NCBI GenBank assembly: GCA_019321725.1 | Contig: CM033107.1 | Location: forward strand, 12,453,445-12,517,444 | Reading direction: 5' to 3' | DNA: 64,000 bases | Source of the DNA: Paulownia fortunei | Lineage: Eukaryota; Streptophyta; Magnoliopsida; Lamiales; Paulowniaceae | Part shown: piece by piece, positions 25,173-37,415 of the stretch | Layout: the number at the start of each line of letters is the position of its first letter | Position numbering within the stretch: position 1 is the first letter of the stretch | Made by a program: the position numbers and the translations under genes | Notes under the pieces: generated by a model | Database searches by the model: none | What the model was told of the DNA's origin: nothing | What the model saw: the letters and a program-made list of their open reading frames with translations, nothing else

Positions 25173-25710
25173 TGTATTTGCTTTTTGTGCAAATAAATTC
25201 CATAAGTGTACGGTGTTAAGTTTTAGTATAAGTGAAAGAGAAGGGTTGTCACATCCCAAGAAAGTGTCTTTGCAACTACCAAAGCATAGACCATCCAACT
25301 ATATTTAACCGAGTCAAAAGTTTGGTTGATTGAAATAAAAATTTAACAAACAAATAAGTAAAAACATCAAACAATCAACAAGGAAAACGGGGGATTAATA
25401 TCATGGAAGAAGGGGTTAAGGACATGGATCACCATTCTATGTCATTATAAATCTCACATGCATATGGTTAAGATTGATGTTTAGTTGTGTGACAACAAAA
25501 ATTCTGATTATATATGATATTCCCTCTTAAGACTATCAAACCTATTATGAGAAAGTAATCGATTATATCCCTATAACAGATTGAACTAGCTAATGATGCA
25601 TTGAGTTTTGTGACTTCCTCTAGCTTTCAACAATCATATCTATGATACTGCATGTGATAAATCTTATATGCCTATAGCGACCTAGTCTATGACATACAAA
25701 CACTTATTGC
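25173..25710 (-). repeat. Element E 5' LTR, segment 1 (LTR 3' end)
   Basis: On the plus strand it starts TGTATTTGCTTTTTGTGC next to the PBS. It is interrupted at 25711 by a copia LTR and resumes at 26337. Confidence 0.65.
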
Positions 25711-26336
25711 TGTTAGAGTAGTGCCCGGTGCGCCAATTAGATTGGCTATTATTTACTCTTATAATAGACTTTCTCAGTTGTAATACATTTATTAAATACA
25801 TTTTTTTTATCTTATGGCTCACATTTATTTATTACACATTAGATAAATTACCTAAATCAATTATAGTTATGGAGCATGGTCGTACATATGATGGTGATCA
25901 TAGAACATGTCTCTATGATTTTGATCTTAAACTATGTTCTGAGTCGAGGGCTTTTTTGAGAAGGGACATCGAATAGCCCAATAAAACTCGCGCATATGAT
26001 GCATACTAGGCTAGAAAAGAAAATAGTAGAAACTAGCAATTTTATTATTTTCAGTGTTCTTGTCCAAAGTGTGGAACTTCTTTGGAGGGAGGATGCATGG
26101 ACTCATTTGAGGTGTATTTGCAACCATCCGGCAATTAATTGCCCCATCCTTTGCATTATTAATGAATGAGTCAAGAAGGTATCAATATGCACACTATTTA
26201 ATTAAATACCATTTATATATTGGTGATCGTTAAATCGCTTTCAGTTACCCGAGGTAGTGCATTAATTGTTAATGTATGTTTTTATTAAAATTTTTATTTT
26301 TGTTGTGCTTACCTCGTGGTCATAGCGAACCCAACA
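25711..26336 (+). repeat. Copia LTR (family A) with large internal deletion
   Basis: It starts TGTTAGAGTAGTGCCC and ends ATAGCGAACCCAACA, the canonical family ends, but is only 626 bp against about 2.3 kb in D1. The first 290 bp and the last 120 bp align with other LTRs and the middle is gone. The flanking 5-mers ATTGC and GTTGT match 3/5, with both mismatches transitions. It carries the conserved hairpin at 25876-25901. It appears to be a solo LTR inserted in the E LTR. Confidence 0.75.
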
Positions 26337-26639
26337 GTTGTAACACTACCTTCTGATCTCAATTACAACAACAAAGATCATCTCAAAATTTTGCCAAATT
26401 CCAAGAATCAATAAAAAACATAGTGCATACTTATCACAAATTGAATCATTATCCATACCACAAAATGAAATTAATTCATAACTTATAGAAATGGCTTTCC
26501 AAGCCTTGAGTAAAGAAAATTTAGCCCTTATTGAAATTAATCAAGAACCAAGTGTTTCCAAAAACATGATTCCTATAAATTCCTCACAACTAAACAAAAT
26601 GAAAGAAAAACTTAAAGAAGAAAGTTACAACCTTAAAAG
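26337..26639 (-). repeat. Element E 5' LTR, segment 2
   Basis: The part from about 26460 matches 4633-4804 of the E 3' LTR (shared segment ATAGAAATGGCTTTCCAAG). It ends with AAAAG, the left copy of the target duplication around the following solo LTR. Confidence 0.65.
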
Positions 26640-28522
26640 TGTTGGGTTCACGCGATCCCGGAAAATGTATACGCAGTGGAATTAAATTTTTTTCAAAAAC
26701 ATAAATATACATTACATCACAAGTAATTAAAATGAATCCCGGAACCCTTTCGCGATTACTCGGTTGTGTGTTTTCTGATAGTTAACATAATAATGTTTTA
26801 GAAACCCTTATCTTGATTTGCACTCCGGCTGATGTAGGGATTGAAACCATTCAAATCATTATCCTTACATGAAAGTATCTCCATGTTCTTCAATTCAAAA
26901 CCCCTTTGATTGAAATCTGATTCGCTTTTAGGATCCCAAATGTTATCCTTGTAACGGTATCCACACCTTGGATGCCCACTCGCAATCGAATCCTATGCTA
27001 GTAGTTTTTGATTCGATAATTCTATCCCAAAATGATTTTGTTTGGAACAAGAACATACTAACAATTAGTATTTTAGGTGTTTAATTTAATTCTTAATTCA
27101 ATAATTGAATCAAGAATTAAACTAGATAAAAGGTTGGTGAACTTTTGGAGATTGAAAAGAAAAGAGGGACGAATTTTTGGAGATGAAGAAAACTATTTTT
27201 CTTCAAGAGAGAGGGCTATTTTTCATGTTTTTTCTTCTCAAAAATCTGCAATAAAATCCCCATAAAAACATCCAAGAACATTGCCAATAAAGGCTACCAT
27301 AAGTCCTTTCCATGTACCACAAATTCCTAATCCAATTAGGTCCAATCAATTAATCCAATTAATTAATTAAATTAATTCCACACTTGAATTAATTTAACCC
27401 CCATTAATTAATCACATTAATTAATTTAATCCAATACTTGGATTAATTTCTAGGCTAGAAATAGACTTGTCCAAGTTTTGTGTGTGACCCCTTATGTTTA
27501 CTTTAAGCTAGCCGTAGGCTCACAACTCTTGTGACTTAGTTGAACAATTAATTATTCTGATTAATTAATCCAATTAATTAATTATCTTAGAATTAAATCA
27601 TTAATTCCAAGAATCCACAAGACATGGGAAACACCTAGCAATGCATCATGACTCCTAGTCTAAGGTGAATGTGCGAACCTATTTCAATTACGAATACCAT
27701 GCAAGTACGGTCCTTCCGTTATCTAATCTCCCGATTGAGCCTAGGGTATGAATGTTGAGTTGAAACCCCATTAACTCAATAACTATGTTTCCATTCCTAG
27801 TAGCTTGACTCAATGATGAATAATTAAAAAATCCCACGTCTAATTTTCATCCAACTTTGGCCAAGGATTTTAGAGTCAAGTAAAATGGAACACATAGGAG
27901 ATTCACCTATTCATCTGATAGGTGACGGATCCTTTGTTGGTCATTCATTAATCTCCATACATGAAGATGTTACACCCAATATAAACCCCTTGTGATTGTC
28001 ATGCAATCGGGAAATACATTAAAATACAATATGTCATGCACAAGGTTACCATGGTGCCTCAAGTCCAAGGACTAATTCATGCACTATCATAACGATAAAA
28101 TTTTCATTCAACAATAGAATATTTTCAATTAGAAATTTTCAGATGGGGTTGTTCAGTGTACTTGTTCCCAGCAAGCACCTGCATACATGCACTAGTTTCT
28201 CCACACCAATACCTATGGAACGAGGTATCCTTCTTTTGAGCTTGCATTGTATGTGCAAGTCTCAATGGGATCAATGATGTCCCATCTCATTGATCCTTAA
28301 CTTGGAATATTTTAAGATCACAGCCTTAGATGCATATTCCATGATCACCATTATATACGCAACCATGGCCCATAGCTATGTGTGATCTAAGGACTTTATC
28401 TAATTTTAATGATAAATTTAAGATAAAAATTTTCATTTAAATGATATTAATATAAATAAGAATAATTCGCAAGAGTATAAGAACGGTCAGAACAATTGGC
28501 ACGTCGGACACTGCTCTTAACA
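26640..28522 (-). repeat. Solo copia LTR (family F) with perfect target duplication
   Basis: The ends are TGTTGGGTTCACGCG and GCTCTTAACA on the plus strand. It is flanked by AAAAG on both sides (26635-26639 and 28523-28527). There is no internal region. The unoccupied target with a single AAAAG exists in the paired E LTR at 4800-4804. It belongs to the same LTR family as 30874-32398. The conserved hairpin is at 28341-28366. Confidence 0.9.
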
Positions 28523-28527
28523 AAAAG

Positions 28528-29356
28528 AATCTTCACCTTTTCTTCAAAATATTCAATACCCAATGAATTCCCTCCTCTTCTTGGCTTTAATTCCAAGATA
28601 CTTGGTAAATGGGTATGTGAATTGATTGAGTGTAAGTGTGAAAAGGTGTAGATATATGTGTTTTAATTGAAAGGAAAAACATGTGTGATTTTTATTGTAG
28701 AATATGTGTTAGTGATAAATTACGTGTTTTTTTGTGTACGATGTGTGAGTTGTATATATGTGTCAATTATATGTGTTTATAGTATATCTATCAACTGTAT
28801 CACATGAGTAGTGATGTATTAGTGTATATATAGTGTGGGAAATAAGAAATATGTTGAATTGCCTCTTGGGTCACCACTTGTCACACAAAGAAGGTTGAGG
28901 AATATTTGTAGTTCAGTAGTTGGCTCTGCATCCCCTAGAACTGGTGCTACGATGTGATTTTTCATCCAGGGATGGTGAAACAGTGCTCTGCACAATGTTG
29001 AGACGTCATCGCCTCTATTTTTTCTGGCACCACAGCATATTGTTCTAAGTCGTGCCCTGAGTTACTTAAATTGTTTTTCTCTTATTTGCTGAAGCGGCGC
29101 CCTGCACGGTGCCGAGACACCTTAACCTCAATTGTGAACGTTGTCGTGGTACGATTATTATGTGCTACAGTGCCAATGCCTTAGCAATTTTTCTTCTTCT
29201 TTTTCTTCATTTGGCTCTTTTTCTTCATGTTGTAACTACACACACCTATATACAAACATTGAAAGATAAGTGTACAAATCTATTCATAATATGAGAACAT
29301 ATCCTATTTTGTGCTATTAAAGGTGTTGAAAAATGTGTTAAATTATGATCTTATCA
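28528..29356 (-). repeat. Element E 5' LTR, segment 3 (LTR 5' start)
   Basis: This is colinear with 4805-5603. It ends GATCTTATCA on the plus strand at 29356, which is the LTR start TGATAAGATC in sense. It includes the GC-richer block at 28920-29160 also seen at 5160-5420. It abuts a copia leader. Confidence 0.7.
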
Positions 29357-30861
29357 ATGCCTCCCACTATTTTATTCAAATTCCATCACTCTTTAGATGG
29401 TGATTTGGGAAATCATATTTCCTAGTAGGTTTGAGGCCCAATTAGTCTTGCCATACACCCCAATTTTTTGAGCTAATATAATAAAATAAAAGGTAGGTAA
29501 CACATTAACAATTACTTTCCTATGCAACCCTCAAGCTATTTTACCTCACCTTTCCCATACACTCCAATTTTATGAGCCCATATGGTACTAAGTGTCAAGA
29601 CATCTATTTGAATAAGACAACCCATGGTTCGTGATTAAGAACCTTAGCCCTCCTACCCCACGAGCATCTCCATGCTAGTACTGATCACAACTATTACCTC
29701 CACTTAGCACATCCCATGACTCGTGGCCAACAGACTAAGTGTGGTAACGTTTCACGTGCCAACTACCTTTGATGGAAGGCATGGATGATTTGGCCTAATT
29801 CCACTCTTATTACATTTGCTAAAACTATAAGAAACCTTGGAACAATTCCAAAGGAAGGTTCATAGAAGGGAGATAAAAGTACATCAAGAATAAAAATCAG
29901 AGAAAGGCGAGATTCGCAGGCTTTATTTTAATTAAAACTTAAAAATAATCAATCGTGCATAAAATTAAACAAATCACATTAGCCTAAGCTCCATGATCCT
30001 CCAACTAGCAAGCTTAACATAAAATCATATGATAATGAAAGCATATAAATTTACTGATTATGTTATGTCCAATTTCTTTCAAATTTGGGATCAAGATTCT
30101 TGATTTTTTCATGAAAATTAATTTTTCAAAGAATTAACTATTAATTTTAATTTTGAGAAACTAAAGTTTGTGCAATTTTTGAATTGTTAAAATGAAATAA
30201 GCACAATATTTAAACATTTGCCTCTTTTCTTGATCACCATCAAGAATTCTTGATTTCTTGATCTTATCAAGAAATCTTGGAAAAAATTAATCAAAAAACT
30301 AATTTTCTCAAGAAATCAACTTACTTGAATTTATTTTTACCATCAATTCAATAATTTAAAGATTTCCCAAATCTTGAAGTTCTTAAATCAAAAGTTTCAA
30401 GATTTCACAAATCTTGAAGTCTTGAATTCAAGAATCAAATTCTTAAATGCAAGACTTGAAATCTTTAACTCAAGAATCATATTCTTGAATCAAGAAATCA
30501 ATTCAGGTGGTAATTCATTTTGTCTTTATCTTCTTTCATTTTTTAACAATTAAAACAAAATCATCTCATAACAATTACGTGATTTAGAGGGAACAAAAGA
30601 GGCATTCGTGTGCATTGGCAATCAAAGACTGCTCTCGCTGCAGTTCCAGCTGGTGCCACGGCGTTGCTAGGTACTGTGCAAGTAGATTTTCAATGTTTTT
30701 GTTGTTCTATTTTGTTTATTCATTTCAACACTTACCAACAATAAACATATGATCCTAAACAAAGAAATTTATTGATTTCAAATCAATCACACATAAAAAT
30801 ATTCAATTTATGTCATAAATTATATAAACATAATCGAAAGGTATCAGACATGCACAAAATT
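29357..30861 (-). other. Untranslated leader of a truncated copia element F
   Basis: No coding sequence is seen. In reverse, 29357-29830 resembles the C1 leader near 58500-59010, with the same ordered blocks (CCTCCCACTATTTT, GAAATCATATTTCCTAG). A small GC-rich block near 30610-30670 occupies the leader position of the C1 GC block. Gag and pol of this element are absent; the leader is cut at the element E boundary. Confidence 0.65.
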
Positions 30862-30873
30862 GGGCTTTAATAC
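30862..30873 (-). other. Element F primer-binding site, decayed
   Basis: The minus strand reads GTATTAAAGCCC, against GGTATCAGAGCCC for the initiator-Met site, with C-to-T and G-to-A differences. It directly abuts the LTR end. Confidence 0.6.
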
Positions 30874-32398
30874 TGTTGGGTTCGCGTGATTTTAGAAAAC
30901 GTATACGCCATGAAATTTAAAAAAATTTAATACATAAACAAGCTTTACATCACATGTAACAAAAACGAATCTCAGAACCCTATCATGATTACTTAGTTGT
31001 GCATTTTATAATAACTAGAGCAGGAAGATTTCATAAACCTTTACCTTTATTTGCACTTTGTCTGTAGAATATGCATAAAATGATCCAAATTGATTTCTCT
31101 CCATGAACTCCTTTCATAAATCTTGAATCCATCCATGAACTGCTTTCTTGAATCTTGATTCCAAACCCCTCTTGTTGGAAACAGTTTGCTTATAATCCCA
31201 AGTGTTACCCCTCTAAGTGTATCTGCAAGTTGGAGTTTTCCACAATAATTGAATTCATGCTAGTTGATTCAAAAGGCCTATTCTACACTAGAATTTGTGG
31301 AGTTCAATTCTTAATTCAACTAGTGAATAGAAAAACTAAACCCATAATCAAAAGGTAGAACCTTTTGTTGGAAGAAAAGAATTAAAGATGAGGATGAAAA
31401 GGGGTGGCTTGCTTTGTTGCTGGCCAATTTTTGCTTCTTAAAGCCTCAAAAATTTGACCACAAGGCGGAGTCCTTATACATAACTCCCCTAATCCTAGTC
31501 CCATTATGTTTTCACTTGCTCGTTTCCTTATTTGATTTCTTCTTTCCATCAAACTCTAAGACAAGTTTAATTATTGTAATTAAACTTCCTAATAGGCCTC
31601 CTACCAACCTATTAGTTTGGGCTTGAACTTTAATTAATTTAATTAAGTCAAATTAATTGATCCCCATTAATTAATAAATTTAACTTATTTAATTTATTCA
31701 ATCCATTAATTAATAGGCTCAACTTGGGCTTTCTAATCATATTAGAACTTATTAAATAAATTTATTATTTAATATGCTCAATATATTTAATTGATCATAT
31801 CAATCAATTAACTTGATCATATGTAGGGCTCTTTATCATATATGGTCCAATTAAATAAGCACATTATTTAATTAGATAAATTAATTTAACTCCTTTAATT
31901 AATTTATATCTTACTTAAATAATTGATCATATCAATTAATTAATTAGCTCTACATAGGCTCTCTAATCTTATTAAGTCCAATTAAATAATTATATTACTT
32001 AATAGAATAAATAGATTTAACTCCTTAAGTTAATTTGAGCCCCAAATTAGTTAATCTTCATTAATTAATTTCAAACTAGTTAATCTCCATTAATTAATTT
32101 AATAATCTTCTTTCGTGCATGCATTGTATGCACAAGTCTCTGCGGGATCATTGATATTCCATCTTAATGATCCTTGACTTGGAACATTCTAAGACTACAG
32201 ACTTAGAGGTATATTTCACAATCACCATTATATGCACGATCATGCCCCATCGTTGTTTGTGATCTTTGGACTTCATCTAATTCTTATGATGAATTTAAGA
32301 CGAAAATTAACATTTAAATGATGTTAATATGAATAAGATTGATTCATAAAAGTATAAGAATGGCCAAATCAATTAGCTTTTTAGGCACTGCTCTAATA
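30874..32398 (-). repeat. Element F 5' LTR with internal tandem units
   Basis: The ends are TGTTGGGTTCGCGTG and GGCACTGCTCTAATA on the plus strand. It is related to the solo LTR at 26640-28522 but contains three AT-rich tandem units of about 110-135 bp at 31713-32070. Each has a version of AGGCTCTCTAATC followed by a run of TTAATTAA-type sequence. The conserved hairpin is at 32218-32243. Confidence 0.75.
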
Positions 32399-32741
32399 GA
32401 TTGATTATTTGTGGGCCATTTATTAATCTCCATAAAAGGTGTATTTATTTTCCAACCAACATCTACATACATGCTTTAGTGTCACAATATTGATGTCTTT
32501 GAAATGAGGCACCCTTCTTGTGAGCCTCCATCGTATGACCAAGTCTTGATGGACTAGTCGATATCCCATCTCAAGAAGCCCCTCGACTTAGAATGTTTTT
32601 ATGATCACAACTATAAAGGTATGTTCCTTGATCGCCATCCTATGTGTGACCATGTCCCATAGCCATATGTGATCTAAGGACGTCTTCTAATTATAATATG
32701 GAATTCGATTGGCTCATTAGGTACTACTCTAAGAGGCAAGC
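32399..32741 (-). repeat. Copia LTR fragment
   Basis: This is a second copy of the sense-5' part of a copia LTR, including a worn hairpin near 32622-32647. It ends GGTACTACTCTAA on the plus strand, a degraded LTR start. It lies in tandem with the element F LTR. Confidence 0.6.
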
Positions 32742-33684
32742 TTAGCCTCGCCTACACAGGAATCAACTATTGGGCTGCAACCGCAACAGTGATACCCCCA
32801 TGGCTCTCCTCTTGCACCTAATCTCCACCTGAACCAGCCTTATTTCATCTATACACTTTCCCTATTCTTCCATACATGTTTAATGCAGAAGAAGGAATAA
32901 AACAAAAAGAACCAAAAGAAAGAGAATTTTGAAACCAAGAAAGAAAAATTATAAGAGAGTAACATACCTTAAGACTCTTGAGTTGATCATAAAATTTAAA
33001 AAATCGCTCGAATAGTCTAAACTGCATTGCACTGCACTGTTGTGGTTGATTTATTACACAAACCATGATTGAAAAACTTAAATCAAAACAACACTATGCA
33101 AGTGGTTTGGTGTTAGTTTGGAATTTAACCAAACAATACCATACCACCCCTTAATTTAACATTTTAGTTTAGTCAAGTTAATAAGCTATTTTAATTGAGA
33201 TTAATTTTGAGTGTTGTAGCATTGGGATGTCAATTAATTTATTTATCCTTTCTATATCTAGTGGTTAATTAATTTTTGAAAAATAAAGGATTAAAAATTA
33301 TGTGTACACAGATAATATTGGGTTTAAACTATATGTGCATGTAAAAAGAAAAAGAAAAATATGGGTGGCATTAGTGAAAAAGAATTTCAGGCAATGATTT
33401 TTTATTAACAAAACTCTGTATATTTGGCCATATTATCTATAACATATTGTTGAATTAGATAAATATGATATATATGGCCTAAATTATTTTTTGATTTTAC
33501 TTTATTATTTTTTTTTGTTGTTGTTTATAACTGCCAAACCACCCAACACCGCTCAAAACTGCACTTTTGGTTTTACTTAATAAAACCACAATTTGGAATT
33601 AATATTTAGCAAAGCCGCACATGGCAATTTGATTTGAAATTAGTGAAAAAATCCCAAAATGCATTGTGACCACCCCTATATAAG
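32742..33684. other. Unassigned sequence between two copia elements
   Basis: I find no LTR, coding motif or tandem repeat that I recognise. There are short Asn/Pro-type AACCA and CCAAAC-rich runs at 33000-33160 and 33520-33560. It ends where element B begins. It may be the target DNA into which the retrotransposons inserted, or an unrecognised element. Confidence 0.4.
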
Positions 33685-36600
33685 TGTTACAATAGAACCT
33701 GGCATGCTAATTAATGATCACTCCTATACTAAAAAAAAGAGATAATCTTATTTGAAATATATTAACAAATTGGTATTTTTTTATCATTAATTACATTTAA
33801 GCAATTAGATAAAGTCCCTAAATCATATATAGCTATGGGGATCGTCATGCATATGATGGCGATCATAGAATATACCTCTATACCTTTGGTCTTAAATTAG
33901 TTTTGAGTGAGGGTTCATTGAGATGGGACAATGATAAGCCCATAAAGACTCATGCACATGATGCATGCTTGAAAGGAGGATGTTTTGTTTGGTGATGCTA
34001 GTGCACGTGTGCAGTTGCTTGTTGGGGAATGAGTATATGATAAGTTGATTTTATACCAATAATTCATATACCTTTTGGTTAAAATTTGATTTGTTTTCAA
34101 GTGTTTTTGCTACTTTTTATGAATTTAGTTTTAAATTTTTTAGGTAGTGACAAAAGGAGAAGAAAATGGAAAAAAATAAAAAACTTGGTTGAAATATTGA
34201 AGAATCTGAATTGTGATGCAACTGATGGCAATTATCGTATTTCAATCATAACTCTTTACTCAAATATGATTTTGACTTGATTCTTGAACCAATATAAAGC
34301 CACGAACATATCTATAACTTTTATGTTTACCATAAAATCCAAGTCTATTGATCTCAATAAGAAAATTTGAGTTCAAGAGTCAGTACTGGGCTGAAATTTT
34401 CTGCTATAACACATCTTTGTATTTCAGGCATAGCTATCTCCACAGATGTCATAATTAATTAATTAAAGTGCCTATGGAAATAAAAGACATAGAGCTACAA
34501 TTCGTATGAAGATAATAAAAGCTGTTTCAGACTAAAACATGGTCGTAAATGGGTTTAAAAGGGCTGAAGATGCTAAAGACGGTGCCTAGTTGTCCTGTCA
34601 GCGTCTACACGTTACCACGCGGATAAAAGGGGCAAAATGAGTTTTTAGCCCTTTTTAGTGTTTCTCCCATCTAATTTTAAAGACCCCAAAGATCCTCAAA
34701 TGGTATTCTGGATGGAGGAAGGTATTCTTAGATAGAAAGGTGATGTTGGATAGAGAACTATTCTTAGAGAGAAAATAGAGTCATTCTTGGAGACAAGGAG
34801 AGCTTCAACCATTTCTTCCACTTCAAAAATTAGTGAACAATTTTCATGCTATTTCTTATGTATTTCTTGAAGTTATATTCATACATAATGAACTAAACAT
34901 TTCTTTATAGAGGATGATGTAACCTTATTTGATCCTGTGTTTTGAATTCCAAATATTATTAGTTCAAGTTATTTATCTTATTTGTGTTATCTTGTTTAGT
35001 ATTGCATCTTGATTATTTGGCTATTAATTGAGAGTGTTTGATGTATGAGATTCAATACTCAAGAGAGGGAATATTATACATGATCATAAAGATAACATAA
35101 CCTAGGAATCATAGAGTTGAGAAGCTTATGAAACCTTTGAAGTTTTGAAGAAGAATTCAGTTAACCTTTATAGATTTTTATTCTTGAATTTTTATAGAGA
35201 TATTAAAATTCATATTAGAACTCATAATCAATTCGGCACTCGAGAGAGGGAATTAATGGGCTTAGAAATTCTTGACTTACATGTATTGTTGACTTGAATT
35301 AGTATGTTCTGGAAGGAAAAACATAGATGATAATTAGGGGAGTCATTCCTCTAAAATTTCTTGTTCATAAGGTGTTTGCTATATTATTTCTAAGAACTCT
35401 AGTTTTATATTTGCAATTTTTATCTTAATCTACTTTGTTTACAAATCATCACTTAATTTTTTAGATAAAATTATGACTATTTGAACTACAATACTTGCTA
35501 TAATTTTTTATTGCAATCCTTGTGGATACGATACTCAACTCACTGTTGTGTTAAAACTTGACACCGTACACTTGCGATTTGGAAAATATTTCACAAATAG
35601 TACACCAAATAGGCTTATAGAAAATTCTCATTCAGAAACATTGTTTGTCGAATGAAAATTCTCCAATTACGATAGTGCATGAGTTAATCCTTTGACTTAA
35701 GGCACCATGGTAGCCTTATACATGACATCATGCGCTTTGATGTATTTTTCAATTGCATGACAATTACAAGCGGTTTATGTTGGGTGTACAATCTTCGTGT
35801 ATGAAGGTTAATGAGTGACTAATAAAGGATCCATCACCTATCTAGTAGAAAAAATAAATCTCCTATGCATTCCACAGTCCTTGACTTAGAGTCTTTGTCC
35901 AAAGTAAGATGAATATTAAATGAGGATTTTCTAATGATTCATCAATATTCAATGTAACTAGGAATGGAATCATAGTTATTTAGTCAATTATAGATTCAAC
36001 TAATAATTCGTACCCTAGACTTAATTGGAAGATTAGTTGACAGAAGGACTGGACGTGGATTATAATCGTAATGGAAATAGGTTTGCTTACTAATTCACCT
36101 AAGACTAGATGGTCAAGATGCACTGCTTGGTGCTTCCTATGACTTATGAATTTTTTGAAATTAAGGAGTTAATTTCAAGATTCATTAATTAATTAGAATA
36201 TATTTTATATATTCACTAAGTTGTAAGAGTTGCAAATCCACTGCTTGCTTATTTGTGAATTTAATGGGTCACACACAAAATGAGACATATCACTTCTATC
36301 TTTGAATATAATCCAAGGAGTTCGATCATATTAATTCATGGAGATTAATTAACTCAGAACTGAAATTAATTTTATGAGTTAAATTAATTCATCCAATTAA
36401 ATATTATGATTATTTAATTCAATCTAATTATGATTGAGCTCTTTGGGAGTAAATCAATTAATTAATAGGATCAATTAATTAATGGGCCTAAATTACTTTA
36501 AGGAGTAAATTTGCCTTAATTTGATTAGAAGGCCTTGTAGAACTATTTAATTAATTTATTATATTAATTTATTATATTAATTAATTGATGGAGATCAATT

Positions 36601-37401
36601 AAAGTGCAAGCCCAAGGGGTAATGGACTCATAGAAGAGGCCTATTGGGAGTCTTTAATTAGAAAATTAAATACTACATGTCTTAGATGGAAATCAATTAA
36701 GATTTAGAGTCTTATAAGGAAAGAAATCAAAGACTCGTATTTTTTATTTAAAGGAATAAGCTAAGAAGAAAAGAGAAAGATATAAGCTTGGAAAGTGATC
36801 AAGGATTAGGATTGAACCACCTTGTTTATAAATACACATAATGGGGACAAAATTATGGGTTAGAGAACAAAACAAATTCATCCTCCTCTTGTTTCTCTCT
36901 CTCATGGTGTTCCCTTCTCACAAGAAATTATTAGTTTCATCAAAAGATTCCACCCTTTCGATATCAACTTGATTTTTCTAGTTACTAGTTGAATTAAGAA
37001 TCAAGGTTACACTCTCAAATTCTAGATTAGAAAAAAGAATTTAATATCTTCTAGTAGAGATAGAAAATTATGATCTTGGACATCGCGTGGATGCCATTAG
37101 AGGGAAGATATTTTGGATTCCAACAGCGAATCAAGTTTCTAATCTAGGCCAAGATTCAAATTAGTTTTAGGATTTCTACAAAGAGTTCATGAGGAGGATA
37201 GCAATTCGGATTACTTCACACCCTACATTAGCATAAGTGTTTGTAAAGGTATAATAGCGAAACCTTTATTCTTAATTAATTAAAATATTCGAGTGTAAAC
37301 TGATTTATTACATCGAATTAGGGATAACATATAATAAATAGTTTATTGCATGTAACTTTTAAGATTTTTGTGCTTTGTCCTACAATTTTGCAAACCTAAC
37401 A
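33685..37401 (+). repeat. Copia element B 5' LTR carrying a solo LTR
   Basis: It starts TGTTACAATAGAACCTGGC, matching the start of the B 3' LTR (45279 and 55994), and ends GCAAACCTAACA beside a primer-binding site. The LTR proper is about 2.15 kb; 34038-35599 is an inserted solo LTR. Sequence up to about 36460 aligns with 55994-57150. Confidence 0.8.
34038..35599 (+). repeat. Solo Athila-like LTR inserted in the B LTR
   Basis: It starts TGATAAGTTGATTTTATACC and ends TTTCACAAATA. It contains the AACTTGACACCGTACACTTG block shared with the LTR ends at 1-280 and 25173-25250. It is flanked by GTATA (34033-34037) and GTACA (35600-35604). The unoccupied site GTACA occurs once in the related LTR at 56355-56359. 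No internal region is present. Confidence 0.75.
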
Positions 37402-37402
37402 G

Positions 37403-37415
37403 TGGTATCAGACCT
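37403..37415 (+). other. Element B primer-binding site
   Basis: TGGTATCAGACC resembles the initiator-Met complement and lies one base after the LTR end. It is repeated at 48136 in the duplicated block. Confidence 0.8.

Larger units (their letters stand above)
4633..29356 (-). mobile_element. Athila-like Ty3/gypsy element E, split by nested insertions
   Basis: This is a composite of one minus-strand gypsy element. The 5' LTR pieces are at 25173-25710, 26337-26639 and 28528-29356. A PBS lies at 25147-25164, gag at about 23600-25050, and protease at about 22986-23560. The protease-RT linker resumes at 7935. A 3' noncoding region and the 3' LTR (5603 down to 4633, truncated) follow. Continuity across 7936-22985 rests on two points: the copia element there is flanked by ACTAG/ACTTG, and the protein signature at 7738-7932 is what normally follows the protease at 22990-23300. 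The family assignment (Athila/Tat clade) comes from the gag and protease motifs. RT, RNase H and integrase were not found. Confidence 0.65.

Noticed and set aside
34086..34280. Small Lys/Arg-rich open frame
   Set aside because: It is within a solo LTR, has no homologous frame elsewhere in the window, and is of chance length for AT-rich DNA.
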